Source: Dillenia suffruticosa (taxonomy: Eukaryota > Streptophyta > Magnoliopsida > Dilleniales > Dilleniaceae). Taken from it: 64,000 bases of DNA. Every line of letters starts with the position of its first letter. The stretch's first letter is position 1. A program made the position numbers and the translations under genes. The notes under the pieces were generated by a model. The model saw only the letters and a program-made list of their open reading frames with translations, had not been told where the DNA came from and did not search any database. The stretch spans positions 2,115,501 to 2,179,500 of the forward strand of contig JAVTVX010000019.1 in NCBI GenBank assembly GCA_033439265.1. Reading direction: 5' to 3'. Below are positions 57,415 to 64,000 of the stretch, one piece after another.

Positions 57415-60400
57415 ATATAGAAGGAAGAAAATGGGACCAAAAAGACACACAAGAGACACTATTCAGCACAAGGAAATATCATCTAGCCCGTTCTTTCGTT
57501 TCCTCTGTTTTTTCCTTCATCATGCACAGCACTTCATCATCAACAGAAGGCTATGCTGAGTATCTGGGCTGGGATATATATATCGATGATACCAGTTCTT
57601 CACACGACCCACAGCCATAGGAACCCAAAAACTCTATTAGGCCTACTGGGTTACAATCAGGCCAGAGGGCACCAAACCACCTCTCAGCTTCATGGCTTCT
57701 CGGTCCTCATCGAGCTGACCCCCGACATAACAGGCATACTTGTGATTACCTGATAAGAAAGGAATCAGTGATAAGCCTAAACCTCCCTCAGGTCAATACA
57801 GGCTCATTACTATATCTATCAATGAGGAAGTCAATCTCCTAACCTTTCCAACCTTCATGGGTCTCCACAACGATGACGGAAACTTTTCTATTCCATAAGA
57901 TCCCTAGATCCACAAAGTATACCAATACAGTTTTTGAAATCTTGAAAAATCACAGTCTCTCTACAAGGTAAGTAGGATTTCTACACCCCCAAGCATAGAC
58001 AGCATTGCTATACGTGTTACATATATATTAAATAGAAACAATATACCGATTATGCACCTATACCACATGTGCACTTATCTCCATGCACACTACACACAGA
58101 GACTACACATGACATAGGCTATTTCAGTCTTTCTATTCAAAACCGTTTTTTCTAACTTGAGCATTGGAATCTCTTCTGTCGGAGCCTCCTAAAGTGGGTT
58201 CTTTGCAGGTACACCATCCAGGTTCATCTGTTCCCCATTCGAGATAGAAGGGCGATCTGCTGAAGTCAATTTTGGCATCAACATATATATATTCAAACTT
58301 TTAGCATTTAAAACCCACAAATCTCACCTTTGAAACATATTCAGATTTTCTATGTTTTTTCCTAATTACTCAAGATAAGAAAATAGAAGAGCAGAGACGA
58401 GTTTGATATGATAATGGTCAGGAATTCAACATATGACCTGTTTTTAGCAGATTGCTGCAGATATGACTCCTTTAATATATAGAGAAAGCGACATCTTGGA
58501 AGCAGTTATTCTCTGCCTTTCGTCTTGAACATGGGAGTTTAAAAATTATGACAAACTCAATTTTTCTGCCAGAGCTCTTTCTTTAGCAATATTATCTCCT
58601 GAAAATCGGGTCATTTATTTATTTTTTATGACATTGCAGGGTCTTGAGGCCATAATGAAGGGTTTCAAGTAGTACGCATGCGGCTAAATTACTCGCCTGC
58701 TCAGGGAAGGGGAGCACCAAAGAGCTTGTCAGTCACATGTTGCGGTATGCCAACTATATACTTAAATGATTTTTTAACTAATGTTATGACCCGCTATTAG
58801 TGATGATCTGCTATCAGGCATTGCACCTCGATCAGAGGAAAATAAACATGAAAATGTGGAAGCAGATAACATAATTAAAATGCAATATCTACTCACTAGA
58901 GTTGCCATCCGGTGGGTTATAATATGGAAAAAAGAAAAGTCAAATAAAAGAATCAATAATTTCTCCTTTCTCGTAAAATTTGGCAATGTCTCCATTGTTC
59001 AGTAATTGTTTAAACACTTATAGTTAGCATGAAGATTTGATTAAAACAGTACAAAACACTTCCATAATCAACAATCAAGTTGGCTTCAATGACCCACCGA
59101 CTGCCCAACACAACTCAATCATAACAACTCATCATAAAAAATAAACATGATACTAAATAAAACTATAAACCCTCTTTGGCCAACAACTATACATTTAGAC
59201 ACATGGTATAAACCCATACCACTCAATAGAACACACATAGCTACATGTTTCAGCCTCAAAAGCATGACACATGTCTATCACTATACCCTGACTACAAATC
59301 AAAATGGCTTCAATCAAAGTCAAAATAGGGATTTAACTCCCTTACTCAATGGCCTCCACCCTCTATCTCTCTCTTGACTCCAGATCACCTAAAAATAAGA
59401 ATAAAGAGGTCAATATAAACTGAGCAAGTTTACGAAAACTAATAGCATCTATAGCAGGCATAGCATGCAAAAGGAGGTCAATATCATCATGTAAAGTGCA
59501 TAGAACAAGATATCCGAATGTACTATAACATAGGCACAATGAAAAGTCAAAAAGAAGAATATATCATCTCAAAGAACTCTTGAGAGAAAGAGTGCTATTA
59601 TTGTATCTGGATTCATTATTCATTTCCATTCCTATTGCAATTTGTTTTATTTAATAATTAAAAAAAGAAATAGACCATTGAACCAAATTAATGTTTGAGG
59701 AAGAACATGGACCAAAAGACACAGAAAGAACACTATTCAGCACATGAAAATATCATCTAGCCTCTTCTTTCGTTTCCTCTGTTTTTTCCATCATCATCTA
59801 CAGCATTTCATCATCAACAGAAGACTATGCTGAGTATCTGGGCTGATATATATATTCAAACTTTTAGCATTTAAAACCCACAAATCTCACGGTCGAAACA
59901 TATTGGATTTTCTATGTTTTTTCCTAATTGTTATCTTAAGAACAGAAAATAGAGGAGTGTAGACGTGTTGGTGTTTTGGCGCTTTGATATGATAATGGTT
60001 CAGGAATTCAACAGATGACCAGTTTTTAGCAGATTGCTGCAGATATGACTCTTTTAATAAATAGAGAAAGCAACATCTTGGAAGCAGTTATTCTCTGCCT
60101 TCCGTCTTGAACATAGGAGATTTAAAATTATGACAAAGTCAATTTTTCTGCCAGAGCTCTTGCTTTCGCAATACTATCGTCTGAAAATCTGCTCATTTAT
60201 TTATTTTTTTAGGACATTGCAGGGTCTTGAGGCCATAATGAAGGGTTTCAAGTAGTATGCATGTAGCTAAATTACTCATCTGCTCAGGGAAGGGGAGCCC
60301 CAAAGAGCTTGTAAGACACATATTGCGGTTTGCCTATTATATACTTAAATGATTTTTTAATTAATGTGATGACCCGCTATTAGTGATGATCCACTATCAG

Positions 60401-61146
60401 GCATAGCACCTCTATCAAAGGAAATTAAACATGGAAATGCGGAATCAGATAACATAACTAAAATGCAATATCTGGACTCGCTAATGTCGCTATTCAGTGT
60501 GTGGTAATATGAAAAAAAATGGTTGTTAAATAAAAGAAAATCAATAACTTCTCCTTTCTCGTAAAATTTGGCAAAATCTCCGTTGTTTAGTATCCGTTTA
60601 AACAGATACGATTAGCATGAAATCCTGATTAAACAGTATGAAACACTTCCATAATCAACAATCAAGTTGGCTTCAATGATCTACTAACAGCCCAACACAA
60701 CTCAATCATAACAACTCATCAGAACATAAACATGATACTAAATAAAACTATTTATAAAACTCTCCTTGACCAACAACTATATATTTAGACACTTGATATA
60801 ACCCGTACCGCTCAATAGAACATACAAAACTACATGTTTCAACCTCAAAAGCATAACACATGTCTATCACTATACCCGAAATACAAATCAAAATGGGTCC
60901 AGTCAAAATCAGAATAGAGATTTAACTCACTTACTCAATGACCTCTATCCTCTATCTCCCTCTTGACTCCAGATCATCTGAAAATAAGAATAAAATGTTC
61001 AATATAAACTGAGCAAGTACACGGAAACCAATAGTATGCATACCAAGCATGGCATGCATGAAAAGATGAAAATCATCATGTATAGTGTGTAAAACAAGAT
61101 ATTCAAATGTACAATAGCAAAAACACAATGAAAGTTCAAAAAGAAG
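57415..61146. repeat. Diverged tandem duplication of a gene-free spacer
   Basis: 57415-57575 plus 58278-59700 is repeated as 59700-61146, continuing after LTR G at 63673. Shared landmarks: gacactattcagcac (57455, 59730), ttcaaacttttagcattt (58290, 59857), the phrase gacattgcagggtcttgaggccataatgaagg (58630, 60212) and aactcaatcataacaactcatca (59111, 60700). Copy 2 lacks about 0.7 kb (57575-58278). The segment ending each copy (agaagaatatatcatctcaa) also occurs in the CRRSP array spacer at 6660, so this looks like old array flank. Confidence 0.7.
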
Positions 61147-63672
61147 TGTAACACCGAGAAAGTATTAAAAAAAAAAAAAAGAACTCTCTCCCCTCCCCCA
61201 CTTTCCCAATCTCTCACTCACCCAAAACCCATTTTTCCCCTTCTTCTCTCACTCTCATTTCCATCTTCTCTCCCTCCCTCGGCTCCTCTGTTCTCTCTCT
61301 CTAAATTGGGTTTTCATCTCTCTCTCTCTTGCTCTCTCCTCACCCTCAACTTACAGCTTTCTCTCTCGTCCCTCATTCTCATCTCTCTCTAGCCTCCCTC
61401 TTCGCCGGCGCAGCCACGCCGGCGCAGCCAAGGAAGCCATCGCCGAGCTCGGTTTCTTCCACTCAGATGGCGCCTCTTCCAACCGTTGCTGATCTCCTCG
61501 GCTTTCTCTCGGCCTTCCCCTTTCTCTCTGTGCAACAAATCACATGACCGGCCCCTGATCTCGTTGAGGTCTCTATGGTGTAAGTCTCTCATCTCTCTCT
61601 CCCTCTCTTTTTTATTTATGTTTGCTCTGTCTTCATCCCTAAATTTATATTCAAGTTTGTTATTAAAAGTTTGAATTTTGTTTTTAGGGTCGGACGAATT
61701 AAGTTTTGATAACCTAGACCTATAGTTTATAAAATGTTGAGATTTGAACAATGAATGAATGAAATTTTTTGTTTGATTCTAGGCCTAGATTGAATGGAAG
61801 GAGGAGTTATTAGACTAGATTGCAAAACTTCATGTTAGGCTGAATTTTATGATTTTACATAATGAGTATAATATAATTTTACCCTCGTAACTCCTTCTGC
61901 ATATAAGCAATTCAAATATGGATTTGTTCTCATGAAACTAGATTCCTGGAGCTTTAAAATGAGATATGATTCATTCAAATCGGATAATAATTGAATTTGT
62001 TATAATTTTTCAAAAACCTTTCGTGGTGCTGTTCTGTCCTTGTTATGGTTGCTCATTTCCCTTCAATTTTGAAATGTCTTCTAGGCTGAATTCAGTTAAG
62101 TTCTAAACATAAAAGTTATAGATCTATATTTTATCTATAATTTGATTTAAAAATCATATGATTTGGATGTATGTAGTGAAAGTTATAACAATTTTTTATG
62201 ACTACACAAATTAAAAATTTAATAGAAAATTAGAATTGTGAAAATATTAAGTATAAATGATTTCTCTAGTATTGGTATTTGATTTAATAATTTAATTATG
62301 GCCAATAAATTACGGTTTTTGAAGAGTTGAAAGAGTGATAGTTCTCATTTAATTAAAAAATTTATTAGTGATTACCCTCTCAAGAGATAAGTGGACGGTT
62401 ATATTTTGAATAAATGAGTAAACTAATTTCAATTATGTTTCATAAATTGAATTTTGAAATGATTTCAAATTAAATTTATAATGTTTTGTAAATATGGTGT
62501 GTTTCAAATGAATTTTGAATAAATCCATGACTCTTGTACTAAAATATTGAATTATTTGTATCGTGTTACAATTGAATATTCACGTGAAATATGTATTATT
62601 GCTCTACGTTGAACTTTGAGTTTGAATTGATTTATAAACTGAATTTGGTAACATGGTGCTAGAAAAGAGCTATAGTCTAAGTCTTACCACGGACCGGGCT
62701 ATTGGGATGGCGTGGTCAAGGCTGTTAAATTTGGTATAGTGGTAGGTAAGTTGGAGAGCCTTCTTAAGCCGCCGTGATAACGTGGATACACCCCACGGAG
62801 ATCCGGGCCAACGTCAAGATGAAAGGAATTTTTAGAAAATAGTAAAAAATCCTTAGCGGATCCTATCAATGGTTATTGGTAGGATAATAATTTCAGCATA
62901 TCCCAAAATTATGAAAAACAAATGTAAATTATTTGTTTTGTTCTTATGAGTCATGAAAATTTGAAATAATTTGTTTTATATCAATGTTTTTATCTATGGC
63001 AATACACTTTATATATGATTATTGGTATAACCATTTTCACTCCTTATTTATGCATTATATGTCATTGCACTCCACTCACTGGATATTTTAAATATACTCC
63101 CCTCCCTTTCACATTTTTTAGAGGAAGTTTAGACGGGAGAATTCATTTAAAATAATTGAAAAAGTGTTTTTGCTAATTCGATTGATATTTATTATATTTT
63201 TTTGTATAATTTCTATTTTTGGGATTAATATAGTAAAATTCATGAAAGGAGAATTTTATACTTTTATTTGGTTTGAATTCGATTGATATTTGCTTTATTT
63301 TCTTTTTGTGAGTAAGTATTTGTGGAATCCACTCTTAGACCATTTGGAACATTGTAAATGATATTAAATTTATTTTCGTGAACTTATTTTTATTTACGTG
63401 GGACGTTTGTACTTTTATTATAAATTTTTATTTTTTTAAAAATTTATTTGTTAATTGTATTGGTTTAGAGTATGTATCAGAATTGGAATGACAGGATTAG
63501 TCTCGTGCATGTTATTGAAATTGTATGAATCGAGTTGGTATTTTGTATGATTTTAAATAGTTTTAAAAATAAGTTTGAACGGGTGAAATGTTTTGTGTTG
63601 TCTTAATATATGAAATATCAAAATAATACGACGATCGTTACGTACTCTGACTCGAGAATTTAGGGCGTTACA
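61147..63672 (+). mobile_element. Solo LTR G (2526 bp)
   Basis: TGTAACACCGAG...AGGGCGTTACA, with AGAAG on both sides (61142-61146 and 63673-63677). It has a poly(A) run near 61167, a CT-rich tract (61180-61400) and a gggatggcgtggtc block near 62704 shared with LTRs B and F. Donor-like GTAAGT is at 61580 and a TTTTTAG|AGGA acceptor near 63120. It lacks the head hairpin and the AAACCCTAG micro-exon, and is the most AT-rich and diverged LTR here. Confidence 0.85.
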
Positions 63673-64000
63673 AGAAGAATACATCATCTCAAAGCACTCT
63701 TGAGGGAACGAGTGCTATTATTGTATCCGGATACATTATCCATTTCCATTCCTATTGCAATTTGTTTTATCTAGTAGTTAAAGAAAAAAGAGAATCCATC
63801 ACCAAAAAAAAAAAAAAAAGGAAAAAGAGAATGTCGAATCAAATTAATGTTTGAGGGTAAGCCGAAGTATGGAGTTTCTAACAAAATCCAGAGATTTTGA
63901 GTTAAACAACTCAAACACATCATTTGTTTCTGGTTCAAATTTTAGAGAGGGAGAAATGATACAATCAAAGATCCTCAACCTTTACACGCAAGTTTCGTAT
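63673..64000. other. Continuation of array-type spacer to the window end
   Basis: Resumes the spacer interrupted by LTR G. It resembles 6660-6940 (cactcttgaggga...tgctattattgtatcc...gatacaatcaaa), so another CRRSP unit may follow beyond the window. No gene is seen. Confidence 0.6.

Overview
The window looks like nuclear DNA of a plant, most likely a eudicot. It has intronless secreted Gnk2/DUF26 (antifungal-type) protein genes, a GH3 beta-xylosidase relative with plant-type introns, a DUF936 remnant, a plant LINE, and many long LTRs that start TGTAAcACC and end TGACA. The one complete LTR retrotransposon has an initiator-tRNA-Met primer site and a chromodomain-like tail, as in Tekay/Del chromoviruses.

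Layout. (1) 1-34330: a tandem array of five near-identical cysteine-rich repeat secretory protein (CRRSP) genes, all on +, at 1967, 8926, 12850, 19723 and 32612. Once inserted elements are subtracted the unit is about 3.92 kb. Units 1-2 and 3-4 form a recent 10.8-10.9 kb duplication that carries the same solo LTR (2896-5922 and 13779-16720). A full-length Ty3/gypsy element (21631-30592, target duplication AAGGT) separates gene 4 from gene 5. Its LTRs are virtually identical, but its pol has lost the end of the reverse transcriptase and all of RNase H. (2) 34588-40811: a solo LTR, then the last exons of an unidentified + strand gene with another solo LTR in one intron. (3) 41237-49374, - strand: a GH3 beta-xylosidase-like gene with a frameshift, a premature stop, and two nested solo LTRs in intron 2. 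(4) 49375-52669: AT-rich, gene-free DNA with a self-similar repeat zone. (5) 52670-54020: a 5'-truncated, internally deleted LINE with a 19-bp target duplication. (6) 54980-64000: a DUF936 remnant, a sixth CRRSP remnant (56849-56977), a degenerate duplicated spacer, and another solo LTR (61147-63672).

How it fits together. The functional cargo is the secreted CRRSP cluster, which shares one promoter layout (a W-box TTGACC just upstream of TATAAATA) and has grown by unequal exchange and gene conversion. The rest mostly records LTR element insertion and LTR-LTR recombination: seven solo LTRs from six insertions, against one full element.

The signal least explained by standard annotation is shared architecture inside these diverged LTRs. 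Most open with poly(A), a perfect hairpin whose sequence changes between families while pairing is kept, and a CT tract. Six of the seven solo LTRs and both LTRs of the full element then carry a splice-like 58-60-nt micro-exon. One subset also has a GGATAC/GTATCC stem with a constant 13-nt loop. All family assignments are from motif reading; no database search was run.
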